From assembly GCA_017303875.1 (NCBI GenBank), contig JAFLBP010000018.1:62001-126000 (forward strand): DNA of 64,000 nt, read 5' to 3'. A program made the translations under genes and the position numbers. The notes under the pieces are model-generated. The model did no database searches and was not told the DNA's origin. It saw only the letters and a list, made by a program, of their open reading frames with translations. This DNA is from Chitinophagales bacterium. GTDB taxonomy: Bacteria; Bacteroidota; Bacteroidia; Chitinophagales; Saprospiraceae. Positions 40,771 to 48,800 of this stretch are shown here, one piece after another (positions within the stretch are counted from its first letter, which is position 1; every line of letters begins with the position of its first letter).

Positions 40771-40806
40771 AGAATATGACCCCTTTAATTTTCGGGCTGC
40801 AAAGGT

Positions 40807-41649
40807 CTAATTTTTTGGCGTAATTTCCTGCAAATAAGAATTATTTTTTATTTCTTCTTGCAAAAAACTGTGATCAGACAAAATATCGGCCTTTCCTTTG
40901 CGCACAACCACCGAATGTTCGTAGTGTGCACTGGGTAATTTATCTTTAGTTCGGATGGTCCAGCCATCATTTTCCTGGTAAACATTGCGAACGCCCATGT
41001 TCACCATTGGTTCGATAGCGATTGCGATACCATCCCGAAGTAACATTCCCTTACCTCGTTTTCCATAGTTTGGTACTTCCGGGTCTTCATGCAGTGCGCG
41101 ACCGATGCCATGCCCTACCAGATCCCTCACCACACCATACTTATGCTTAATTTCGCAAAACTCCTGAACGGCATAAGATATATCGCCGATGCGTTTACCA
41201 ACGATTGCCTGTTCGATACCCTTGTACAAAGAACCATAGGTTACTTCGAGCAGCTGTATCGTTTTCTCTTCTACTCCCACAAATGCAAAAGTAAAAGCGG
41301 CATCGCCGAAAAAACCATCCAACTCTACACCACAATCCACCGAAACAATATCCCCTTCCTTGAACTCGCGTTTGCCTGGAATACCATGCACCACGATGTC
41401 GTTGTAAGAGATACAAAGCGAAGCAGGAAACCCGTGATACCCTTTAAAAGCCGGTCGGCCTTTATGATCGCGGATAAATGCTTCTGCCGCTTTGTCTAAT
41501 TCAAGTCCGGTAATACCCGGTTTCAGCATAGCGCCGACATGTGCCAGCGTTTTAGAAACCACCAGGTTTGCCTGGCGCATTAACTCCACCTCTTCATCGG
41601 TCTTGTAGTAGACACGTTTTTCAGTGCCCTCTGTAAATAAGCCGTGCAT
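40807..41649 (-). CDS. map: Methionine aminopeptidase, type I
   Basis: 280 residues. It removes N-terminal methionine from nascent proteins. Metal ligands of the pita-bread fold are visible: the DCGVELDGFFGDAAFTF segment (two Asp), GHGIGRALHEDP (His), AIEPMVN (Glu) and the terminal Glu in YEHSVVV. A GACCTTTG -7-like box lies downstream in the spacer to infA, so map and infA may be partly decoupled. A short N-terminal addition of about 14 residues precedes the YYKTDEEVELMRQANLVVS start. Confidence 0.97.
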   Translation of the reverse strand: MHGLFTEGTEKRVYYKTDEEVELMRQANLVVSKTLAHVGAMLKPGITGLELDKAAEAFIRDHKGRPAFKGYHGFPASLCISYNDIVVHGIPGKREFKEGDIVSVDCGVELDGFFGDAAFTFAFVGVEEKTIQLLEVTYGSLYKGIEQAIVGKRIGDISYAVQEFCEIKHKYGVVRDLVGHGIGRALHEDPEVPNYGKRGKGMLLRDGIAIAIEPMVNMGVRNVYQENDGWTIRTKDKLPSAHYEHSVVVRKGKADILSDHSFLQEEIKNNSYLQEITPKN

Positions 41650-41686
41650 GTTGTGGTTTGATTATGCGCTTTGGTTACCGGTTGTA

Positions 41687-43048
41687 TTACTGGGGCTGAC
41701 CTACTTGCACCCCTTGCGAGTTGCGACCCTGGATACGACCGGACTTGATAAGGCCGTCGTACTTTTTGGTCAGCAGGTAGCTTTCGATTACTTGCAGGGT
41801 ATCCAGCGCAACACCCACCATGATCAGCAGTGTTGTACCGCCGAAGAAGAGTGCGAATTGCTGGTTGACACCCAGTGCCTGAGCGAGTGAAGGCAGGATC
41901 CCGATAAAGCCGAGGAAAACTGCACCCGGCAGGGTAATGCGCGTCATCACGCTGTCGATATATTCAGAAGTAGCTTCACCCGGTTTTACGCCAGGGATGA
42001 AGGCATTGTTGCGCTTGAGGTATTCTGCGTAGTTGGTCGGGTTGACCATCAGGGCAGTATACACATAAGTGAAAACAACGATCAGGGTAAAGAAGATGGC
42101 GTTGTATCCGAAGGAGTAGATGTCCGTCAGCATGGATACATTGTTGGCGCCAAAGTCGTTGCCGGAAAGGTACTGGAACGGTGCAGCGATGAGGAACATG
42201 ATCGCTTGGGCGAAGATGATCGGCATTACACCGGCAGAGTTTACTTTGAGGGGCAGGTAGTCGCGGGAGCTGGCAGAAGGTACTGCGCCACCGGAGCGAC
42301 CAACCATACGTTTTGCGAACTGAATCGGGATACGGCGAACGCCCTGGATCACGAGAATAGTAAGCAATACGATGATAAAGAAGGCGGCCATTTCCAGAAT
42401 CAGCCAAAGGAATTTGCTTTCACCGGCTAATTTTTGGAATTCGAAGGCGAAAGCCTGGGGGAAACGGGCAATGATACCGGCCTGAATGATCAGTGAAACC
42501 CCGTTACCGATACCTTTATCCGTAATCCGTTCGCCGAGCCACATACAAAAGATCGTACCGGCGGTCAGGATGATGATATTGGCAAACCAGAACATGCTGG
42601 GGCTGAGGCCCTGAACGGCGCCCTGAGTGCTGCTGATGAGCTGGAGGTAGCTGCCGCCCTGAACCATTGCAATGGCCACGGTGAGGAGGCGCATGTACTG
42701 GTTGAGTTTTTTACGACCACTTTCTCCTTCTTTCGTTTGCAGACGCTGGAAATAGGGTACTGCAAAGCCGAGCAACTGAACAATGATAGAGGCGGTGATG
42801 TAGGGCATTACGCCGAGGGCGAAAATGGCCGCATTATCGAAGGCGCCACCAGTAAACACGTTGATCAGACCGAGCAGGTCATTGGCTTTGCGGTTTTGTG
42901 CGCTGCTTTCCAGAACGGAAGGCACAACACCCGGCAGCACCACGAAGGTACCCACACGATAGACGAGCAGGAGTAACAACGTATACAGGATACGCTGGCG
43001 GAGTTCCTTAATACTCCAGATATTACCGATAACTGTAAACAGTTTCAT
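41687..43048 (-). CDS. secY: Protein translocase subunit SecY
   Basis: 453 residues, normal length, with ten membrane spans. SecY is the channel of the Sec translocon. Typical sequences are RILYTLLLLLVYRVGTFVVLPGV in the first span, GVMPYITASIIVQLL at the plug/lateral gate, and VRRIPIQFAKRMVGRSGGA with the cytoplasmic loop. It stands between rplO and map. SecE and SecG are not in the window. Confidence 0.98.
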   Translation of the reverse strand: MKLFTVIGNIWSIKELRQRILYTLLLLLVYRVGTFVVLPGVVPSVLESSAQNRKANDLLGLINVFTGGAFDNAAIFALGVMPYITASIIVQLLGFAVPYFQRLQTKEGESGRKKLNQYMRLLTVAIAMVQGGSYLQLISSTQGAVQGLSPSMFWFANIIILTAGTIFCMWLGERITDKGIGNGVSLIIQAGIIARFPQAFAFEFQKLAGESKFLWLILEMAAFFIIVLLTILVIQGVRRIPIQFAKRMVGRSGGAVPSASSRDYLPLKVNSAGVMPIIFAQAIMFLIAAPFQYLSGNDFGANNVSMLTDIYSFGYNAIFFTLIVVFTYVYTALMVNPTNYAEYLKRNNAFIPGVKPGEATSEYIDSVMTRITLPGAVFLGFIGILPSLAQALGVNQQFALFFGGTTLLIMVGVALDTLQVIESYLLTKKYDGLIKSGRIQGRNSQGVQVGQPQ

Positions 43049-43060
43049 CTACGAAGAAAG

Positions 43061-43507
43061 TTAAACGAGTTCAACGCTACCGCCTAAGGCTTCAATCGCT
43101 TCCTTCGCGGCGGCAGAAATAGCGTGTACTTTAAGGCTCACTTTGGAAGCGAGTTTACCGTTTCCAAGCACCTTGATTTTGTCGCTCTGTTTGCCAAAAC
43201 CGAGGGCGATGAGTGCTTCAACATCGAAGCTGCTCTGGCCGGTTTTTTGAACCAGTGCTTCCAGCGCGCTGAGGTTCAGCGGCAGGTAGTCGATACGGTT
43301 GATGTTTTTAAAGCCGCGCTTGGGCAGACGACGCTGCATAGGCGTCTGACCGCCTTCAAAGTGGCGCTTTTCTTTAAAACCACTGCGGGCTTTATCGCCC
43401 TTGTGACCGCGTGTGGAGGTGCCACCACGGCCCGAGCCGGTACCGCGGCCGATACGTTTGCGATTTTTAACCGCACCAGATGCCGGACGAAGATTATTCA
43501 GTTCCAT
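43061..43507 (-). CDS. rplO: 50S ribosomal protein L15
   Basis: 148 residues, normal length. The Gly/Arg-rich N-terminus (LRPASGAVKNRKRIGRGTGS, GTSTRGHKGDKARSG) threads into 23S RNA; the folded C-terminal half includes LSALEALVQKTGQSSFDVEAL. It follows rpmD by an 79-bp spacer. Confidence 0.98.
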   Translation of the reverse strand: MELNNLRPASGAVKNRKRIGRGTGSGRGGTSTRGHKGDKARSGFKEKRHFEGGQTPMQRRLPKRGFKNINRIDYLPLNLSALEALVQKTGQSSFDVEALIALGFGKQSDKIKVLGNGKLASKVSLKVHAISAAAKEAIEALGGSVELV

Positions 43508-43586
43508 AGCGTTCTTTTATTCGATATGAAAACCTGAGGGGTTTAGGACCCGCAGGTTTTAATGAATGGCTTAAAAAAAATCCTGA

Positions 43587-43766
43587 CTAAGCGTTTTCGA
43601 TAGAGACCAAGTGGCTGACTACACGAAGCATACCTTCAATTTGGGGAGTAGCTTCATGTTCAACAACCTGATTTACCTTGCGGAAACCCAACGCTGTGAG
43701 GGTGTCTTTTTGACGTTTGCTTTTGTCAATCGGACTTTTAACCAGTTTAATCTTAACCTTGCTCAT
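43587..43766 (-). CDS. rpmD: 50S ribosomal protein L30
   Basis: 59 residues read directly from the minus strand between rpsE and rplO: it begins MSKVKIKLVKSPIDKSKRQK, continues TLTALGFRKVNQVVEHEATP and ends with VSIENA. Length and place fit L30. Start ATG at 43766, stop TAG at 43589-43587. Confidence 0.96.
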   Translation of the reverse strand: MSKVKIKLVKSPIDKSKRQKDTLTALGFRKVNQVVEHEATPQIEGMLRVVSHLVSIENA

Positions 43767-43838
43767 GTTTGCAAAGATGGTTTACAGTGCCTTGAGGCCG
43801 CGCGAAGATAAGTACTTCGACCGGCTTGGAGCGCTTTT

Positions 43839-44363
43839 TTATCCGTTGAAGAGTTTTTCCATGGAGATACCGCGCTGACGGGCAACTTCAACCGGGCTGC
43901 GCAGGCTTTTGAGGGCCTCGATCGTTGCTTTCACAACATTGTGCGGGTTGGAGGAGCCTTGCGATTTGGCGAGTACGTCGTGTACACCGGCCATTTCCAA
44001 TACAGCGCGCATGGCGCCACCGGCGATTACACCCGTACCGTGAGCAGCAGGCTTGATGAGTACCCGACCGGAGTCGAATTTGCCATAAGCTTCATGGGGG
44101 ATTGTACCGTTGTGTACAGGCACCTTCACGAGGTTTTTCTCAGCGTCTTTTACCGCTTTGGAAATTGCTTCCGAAACCTCGCGGGCTTTGCCCAAGCCCT
44201 GACCGATTTGGCCTTTACCATCGCCAACAACCACTACGGCGGCGAAGCTGAAGGTACGACCGCCTTTGGTCACTTTGGACACGCGGTTGAGGGCAACGAG
44301 CTTTTCCTTGAGACCTGAGTCTTCGGAGGTGCGGCTTTCTCTTTCTCTTTCTTGTTTAGCCAT
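43839..44363 (-). CDS. rpsE: 30S ribosomal protein S5
   Basis: 174 residues. S5 helps decoding accuracy at the 30S body. Family sequences are LVALNRVSKVTKGGRTFSF, VVVGDGKGQIGQGLGKAREV, IPHEAYGKFDSGRVLIKPA and GTGVIAGGAMRAVLEMAGV. An Arg/Glu-rich short N-terminus precedes the S5 domain. Confidence 0.98.
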   Translation of the reverse strand: MAKQERERESRTSEDSGLKEKLVALNRVSKVTKGGRTFSFAAVVVVGDGKGQIGQGLGKAREVSEAISKAVKDAEKNLVKVPVHNGTIPHEAYGKFDSGRVLIKPAAHGTGVIAGGAMRAVLEMAGVHDVLAKSQGSSNPHNVVKATIEALKSLRSPVEVARQRGISMEKLFNG

Positions 44364-44406
44364 TGTGAGCTAAAAGTTATATGCGTTGAAAGAATTCGTG
44401 AATCGT

Positions 44407-44748
44407 TTAGAATTGCAGACCGCCTTCGCGGGCGCCATCAGCCAGGGCTTTGACGCGGCCGTGATACAGGTAACCGCTGCGGTCGAATACTACGGTATTG
44501 ATACCGGCAGCCAGGGCGCGTTCTGCGATCAGTTTACCAACGGCGGCAGCTTGCTCTGTTTTGTTACCGCTTACGCCATTTGCGGCGGCGGCGGCCAGTG
44601 TAGTGCCGTTAATATCGTCGATGATCTGACAGTAGATGCCTTTATTGGAACGGAAGACGCTCAAACGGGGGCGTTCCGGTGTACCGTTGATTTTCTTCCG
44701 GACGCGCATTTGAATGCGCTTGCGCTTTTGTTGTTTTGTCAGTTTCAT
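44407..44748 (-). CDS. rplR: 50S ribosomal protein L18
   Basis: 113 residues, normal length. L18 binds 5S rRNA in the central protuberance. Signatures are RVRKKINGTPERPRLSVFRS, IYCQIIDDINGTTLA and FDRSGYLYHGRVKALADGAR. Confidence 0.98.
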   Translation of the reverse strand: MKLTKQQKRKRIQMRVRKKINGTPERPRLSVFRSNKGIYCQIIDDINGTTLAAAAANGVSGNKTEQAAAVGKLIAERALAAGINTVVFDRSGYLYHGRVKALADGAREGGLQF

Positions 44749-44821
44749 TGCTGTCTATAATTTGATGCGCTGATTTCCGTCCAGCACACATATTATCCAG
44801 TTAAAAAGAAAGCTTAGCGGA

Positions 44822-45382
44822 TTATTTTTTACCGCCGGCAGTTTTACCCGCTTTGCGGCGGATTTTTTCGCCCTTAAACATGATACCTTTCCCTTTGTAA
44901 GGTTCTGGTTTGCGGAAGGAGCGAATTTTGGCACAAACCTGGCCGAGCAATTCTTTATCGATACCTTCGAGGCGGATGAGCGGCGCGGAACCTTTTTCCA
45001 TGGCCGTAGTCACCTTGATCTCTTCAGGGATATAAAATATCACCGGGTGCGAGTAACCGAGGGTGAAGGTAACGAGGTTACCGGTGTTTTCCACACGATA
45101 GCCCACCCCGACTACTTCCATCTCACGCACATAACCTGTGCTAACACCTAACACCATATTATTAATAAGGGCGCGGTAGAGACCGTGGAGTGCGCGGTGA
45201 CGCTTCTGTTCGGTCGGACGCGTAACGGTGAGCACACCATCTTCCGTATTAACCGCGATATCGGGGTCAATTTTTTGGCTGAGTGAACCTTTCGGGCCTT
45301 TCACCGTAACGGTGTTATCGGGGCTTACCGAAACTTCCACTTTCGCCGGGAGTGTGATAGGGAGTTTGCCGATGCGTGACAT
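44822..45382 (-). CDS. rplF: 50S ribosomal protein L6
   Basis: 186 residues, normal length. Two similar domains are visible: MSRIGKLPITLPAKVEV at the start, and the second containing GYSHPVIFYIPEEIKV and the C-terminal RKPEPYKGKGIMFKGEKIRR, a hallmark of L6. Confidence 0.98.
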   Translation of the reverse strand: MSRIGKLPITLPAKVEVSVSPDNTVTVKGPKGSLSQKIDPDIAVNTEDGVLTVTRPTEQKRHRALHGLYRALINNMVLGVSTGYVREMEVVGVGYRVENTGNLVTFTLGYSHPVIFYIPEEIKVTTAMEKGSAPLIRLEGIDKELLGQVCAKIRSFRKPEPYKGKGIMFKGEKIRRKAGKTAGGKK

Positions 45383-45456
45383 ATTCCGATATTGTTAGTT
45401 GTTGTTCAACTGTGGGTTTAAAAAAGATCCTTAAGGCGTCAGAGCGCGGTCAGGAA

Positions 45457-45867
45457 TTAATATACGTAGCAGAGCAATTCTCCGCCGACGTTCAGCTCGC
45501 GGGCTTTTTTGTCGGTCATTACCCCTTTGGAGGTAGAGACGATCATGATACCGAGACCGTTGATGATGCGCGGGATGTCGGTACTTCCGGAGAATTTACG
45601 CAGACCCGGACGGCTTACGCGCACGAGTTCGCGGATAACCGGCTGTTTGCTTTGCGCGTCGTATTTGAGGGCGATTTTGATAAGGCCCTGTTTATACTTT
45701 TCGGATTCATCTTCGAAAACATATTTCAAGATGTAACCCTGATCGTACAAAATCTCCGTGATGGCTTTTTTAATGCGCGAAGCCGGAATTTCGACGATAC
45801 GATGCCCAGCCATCTGTGCGTTACGGATGCGGGTCAGATAATCTGCTATCGGGTCAGTTACGTGCAT
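45457..45867 (-). CDS. rpsH: 30S ribosomal protein S8
   Basis: 136 residues. S8 binds the central domain of 16S rRNA and represses the spc operon in E. coli. Typical are DPIADYLTRIRNAQMAGHR, VSRPGLRKFSGSTDIPRIIN and LGIMIVSTSKGVMTDKKARE, ending GGELLCYVY. Confidence 0.98.
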   Translation of the reverse strand: MHVTDPIADYLTRIRNAQMAGHRIVEIPASRIKKAITEILYDQGYILKYVFEDESEKYKQGLIKIALKYDAQSKQPVIRELVRVSRPGLRKFSGSTDIPRIINGLGIMIVSTSKGVMTDKKARELNVGGELLCYVY

Positions 45868-45912
45868 TGTATCTGGCGATTGATGAGTCGTGATAGAATA
45901 CCCTCGAGTTAA

Positions 45913-46182
45913 TTACCAAGAGGCTTTGGTTACACCCGGAATTTTGCCGTCGAGCGCCATTTGGCGGAATTTCACGCGGCAGATACCGAATTTGCGCATA
46001 TAGCCCTTTGGGCGGCCGGTCAGCAGGCAGCGGTTGTGCTTGCGGATCGGGTTAGAGTTGCGGGGCAGCTTATCGAGTGCATCGTAGTCGCCTTCCTCTT
46101 TGAGTTTTTTGCGCAAGTCCGCGTATTTAGCAACCAGACGGGTGCGTTTACGTTCGCGGGCGATGATAGATTTCTTTGCCAT
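45913..46182 (-). CDS. rpsN: 30S ribosomal protein S14 (zinc-free type)
   Basis: 89 residues, the long Cys-minus S14 form. MAKKSIIARERKRTRLVAKY at the start and NRCLLTGRPKGYMRKFGICR near the C-terminus identify it; the CxxC pairs of the short zinc form are absent. Confidence 0.97.
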   Translation of the reverse strand: MAKKSIIARERKRTRLVAKYADLRKKLKEEGDYDALDKLPRNSNPIRKHNRCLLTGRPKGYMRKFGICRVKFRQMALDGKIPGVTKASW

Positions 46183-46222
46183 GGTAGTGCGCGGATCGAA
46201 TTATATTCGTGTGAGGGTCTGT

Positions 46223-46774
46223 TTATTTTTTGAAAGGCATACCGAGTTCCTTGAGCAGGGCAAAAGCTTCGGCATCGGTTTCGGCCGATGTAACGAAGGA
46301 GATGTCCATACCCATGATCTTGCTTACCTTATCGATATCGATCTCCGGGTAGATAATTTGCTCGGTGATACCGAGGGTATAGTTACCACGGCCGTCGAAA
46401 GATTTATCGTTGATGCCGCGGAAGTCGCGTACACGAGGCAGGGCAACAGTGATGAATCGGTCGAGGAATTCGTACATACGTTCACCGCGGAGGGTTACAC
46501 GTACGCCGATCGGCATACCTTCACGCAGTTTGAAGTTAGAAACCGAAGTGCGTGCGCGTGTCGGTACTGCCTTCTGGCCTGTGATGATGGAGAGTTCCTG
46601 AGCGGCGTTGTCGACGAGCTTTTTATCGCCCGTTGCGTCGCCGATACCCTGGTTAATGCTGATTTTCAGCAATCGGGGCACCTGCATAGGAGTCTTGTAG
46701 TTGAACTGTGCCTGGAGGGCAGGTACAACTTCTTGCAGGTATTTCGTTTTAAGACGCGGTACGTATTTCATCAC
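46223..46774 (-). CDS. rplE: 50S ribosomal protein L5
   Basis: 183 residues, normal length. L5 binds 5S rRNA and the P-site tRNA loop. Family sequences are MQVPRLLKISINQGIGDATGD, PIGVRVTLRGERMYEFLDRF and FDGRGNYTLGITEQIIYPEI. The start overlaps rplX by 4 bp. Confidence 0.98.
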   Translation of the reverse strand: MMKYVPRLKTKYLQEVVPALQAQFNYKTPMQVPRLLKISINQGIGDATGDKKLVDNAAQELSIITGQKAVPTRARTSVSNFKLREGMPIGVRVTLRGERMYEFLDRFITVALPRVRDFRGINDKSFDGRGNYTLGITEQIIYPEIDIDKVSKIMGMDISFVTSAETDAEAFALLKELGMPFKK

Positions 46775-47115
46775 TTAATGATGTTTCCGGTTTTTTTAGA
46801 AATGCGAACCGATTCACCGCCTTCTTTGCGGCGCCCTGTACGGGTAGGTTCTCCGGTTTTGGGATCAACAACGGCGAGGTTGGACAGGTGGATGGTGGAT
46901 TCCACTTCCTGAATGCCGCCTTCCTCGGTTTGCGTGGCTTTCACGTGTTTTTTAACGATATTCACTCCTTCCACGGTAGCGCGGTTGCGGTCGGGGAAAA
47001 CCTGAAGTACGATTCCGGTTTTGCCCTTATCGTCTCCGGCGATCACCATCACCGTGTCGCCCTTGCGTACATGGAGTTTGGGAGCGAAGCGTTTGGTCGT
47101 TGATTTATTAGCCAT
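46771..47115 (-). CDS. rplX: 50S ribosomal protein L24
   Basis: 114 residues. L24 starts 50S assembly. A KOW motif is visible at KGDTVMVIAGDDKGKTGIVLQ, followed by VEGVNIVKKHVKATQTEEGG. Its 3' end overlaps the rplE start by 4 bp (ATGA). Confidence 0.98.
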   Translation of the reverse strand: MANKSTTKRFAPKLHVRKGDTVMVIAGDDKGKTGIVLQVFPDRNRATVEGVNIVKKHVKATQTEEGGIQEVESTIHLSNLAVVDPKTGEPTRTGRRKEGGESVRISKKTGNIIK

Positions 47116-47182
47116 TGTTCAATGTGCTCTTATGATGTGGTGAACGGCGGGTACCTGAAGGGGTGGCCTTTCGTTCGTATTT

Positions 47183-47548
47183 TTAGAGTACTTCAGGCGC
47201 CAGCGATACGATACGCATGTAATCTTTATCGCGGAGTTCACGGGCAACCGGACCGAAGATACGGGAGCCGCGCGGTTCGTCGGAGGCATTAAGGAGTACC
47301 ACGGCATTGTCGTCGAAGCGGATATAGGATCCGTCTTTACGGCGAATTTCTTTGCGGGTACGTACGATAACAGCTTTGCTGACGATACCTTTTTTTACGC
47401 CGCCTGGGGAGGCGTCTTTTACCGTCACGACGATTTTATCGCCGATGCCGGCATAACGCTGACCGGTGCTGCCCAGTACGCGAATACAGAGCACTTCCTT
47501 GGCGCCGGAGTTATCGGCTACGTTGAGACGAGATTCTTGCTGAATCAT
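47183..47548 (-). CDS. rplN: 50S ribosomal protein L14
   Basis: 121 residues, normal length. Signatures are MIQQESRLNVADNSGAKEVL, KDASPGGVKKGIVSKAVIVR and EPRGSRIFGPVARELRDKDY. Confidence 0.98.
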   Translation of the reverse strand: MIQQESRLNVADNSGAKEVLCIRVLGSTGQRYAGIGDKIVVTVKDASPGGVKKGIVSKAVIVRTRKEIRRKDGSYIRFDDNAVVLLNASDEPRGSRIFGPVARELRDKDYMRIVSLAPEVL

Positions 47549-47631
47549 GATGTTTAGATTTTTATCGTTCGAGCGGTTGAGGTGCGGTGTTTATTTATGG
47601 ATAAATACCGGCACTGAACATCGAGAAAAAA

Positions 47632-47895
47632 TTACTTTGCACGTTCGATGATCTCCACCAGGCGCCAGCGTTTGTTTTTGCTGAGCGGGCGGGTTTCCAT
47701 AATGCGGACCAGGTCGCCGATGTTGCAGCTATTCGCTTCGTCATGTGCGAAGAACTTCTTGGAAGTCTTTACGAATTTGCCATAAATCGGGTGCATCAGG
47801 CGGCGTTCCACTTTTACGGAGATGGTTTTATCCATTTTGTTGGATACCACTACGCCGGTCTTTTGCTTGCGGAGATTTCTTGCTGCTGATTCCAT
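47632..47895 (-). CDS. rpsQ: 30S ribosomal protein S17
   Basis: 87 residues, normal length. An OB-fold protein: RKQKTGVVVSNKMDKTISVK, then SKKFFAHDEANSCNIGDLVR and METRPLSKNKRWRLVEIIE. Confidence 0.98.
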   Translation of the reverse strand: MESAARNLRKQKTGVVVSNKMDKTISVKVERRLMHPIYGKFVKTSKKFFAHDEANSCNIGDLVRIMETRPLSKNKRWRLVEIIERAK

Positions 47896-47906
47896 TTCGA
47901 ACTTAT

Positions 47907-48176
47907 TTAAGCTTGTTTTTTCTGCCGGCTGCGACGAGCGCGGAGTTTGCTGCGGCCTTCGAGCACTTCAGCAGAGCTTGCAGCCAACTCGCGTTTACGC
48001 ATTTCGGTATTGATACGGGCGATGTTACGGCGCATGGCGCGAAGCTCCATCGGGTTGGCAATACCTTTAACGGAATGATCGAAGCTGGCGGATTGGATTT
48101 CACCCATTCGGGTTTCCAGTTCCTGTTTCAGATCAGCATCGCTCATGGCGGCAAAGTCAATTTTCTGCGTAGCCAT
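47907..48176 (-). CDS. rpmC: 50S ribosomal protein L29
   Basis: 89 residues, about 20 longer than usual because of a basic, Arg/Lys-rich C-terminus (KLRARRSRQKKQA). The helical-hairpin core reads MSDADLKQELETRMGEIQSA, then LRAMRRNIARINTEMRKRE. The place between rplP and rpsQ fixes the identity. L29 lies at the exit tunnel. Confidence 0.95.
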   Translation of the reverse strand: MATQKIDFAAMSDADLKQELETRMGEIQSASFDHSVKGIANPMELRAMRRNIARINTEMRKRELAASSAEVLEGRSKLRARRSRQKKQA

Positions 48177-48223
48177 TATTCAGCAATTTAGCAATGTTGT
48201 TAATATGATGAGCGGTTGCGCGA

Positions 48224-48643
48224 TTAACCTTCGAAGTCATAACGCGTGACCGATTTGCACAGCACGGGCAGCTTTTGAGCGGCCAGGCGGAGCGATTCGT
48301 ATGCCAGTTCCTCGCTTACACCTTCGATTTCGAAGATGATACGACCGGGTTGAACTTCGCAAACATAGTGATCAACAGCACCTTTACCTTTACCCATACG
48401 TACTTCAGCGGGCTTCGAGGTGATGGGCTTGTCGGGGAATACCCGGATCCACACCTTACCTTCACGCTTCATGTTACGGGTCAGGGCGATACGAGCAGAT
48501 TCAATCTGACGGCTCGTAAGGCGGCTGAACTCCAGCGATTTAAGCGCAAAAGAACCGAAAGAGATCGTGCTTCCTTTGTACGCCAGGCCGCGGTTACGAC
48601 CCTTATGTTGTTTGCGATATTTCTGACGTTTGGGCTGAAGCAT
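48224..48643 (-). CDS. rplP: 50S ribosomal protein L16
   Basis: 139 residues, normal length. L16 helps position the A-site tRNA. Family sequences are MLQPKRQKYRKQHKGRNRG, IRVFPDKPITSKPAEVRMGK and KGAVDHYVCEVQPGRIIFEI. A TTTG-19-TACCTTTG promoter lies in the 157-bp spacer upstream. Confidence 0.98.
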   Translation of the reverse strand: MLQPKRQKYRKQHKGRNRGLAYKGSTISFGSFALKSLEFSRLTSRQIESARIALTRNMKREGKVWIRVFPDKPITSKPAEVRMGKGKGAVDHYVCEVQPGRIIFEIEGVSEELAYESLRLAAQKLPVLCKSVTRYDFEG

Positions 48644-48718
48644 CTTATGTTAGATTTAAAAGCCTGTCAATCAATGATTTAGATTTATAGCTTCCCCTCT
48701 CCTTTCGGAAAAGGGCTG

Positions 48719-48749
48719 CAAAGGTACGCTAATCAGCTTGATTTACAAA
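48719..48749 (-). promoter_or_regulatory. Internal promoter of the ribosomal cluster before rplP
   Basis: On the minus strand TTTG (48749-48746) is followed after 19 bp by TACCTTTG (48726-48719), a full match to the Bacteroidota consensus. It lies in the non-coding spacer between rpsC and rplP, so rplP to rplQ may be transcribed separately from rpsJ to rpsC. Confidence 0.75.
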
Positions 48750-48800
48750 TTGCTTTTTTTAAAACAAGCCGTTAAAGCGTATATTTCTTACAAGTTTGGT

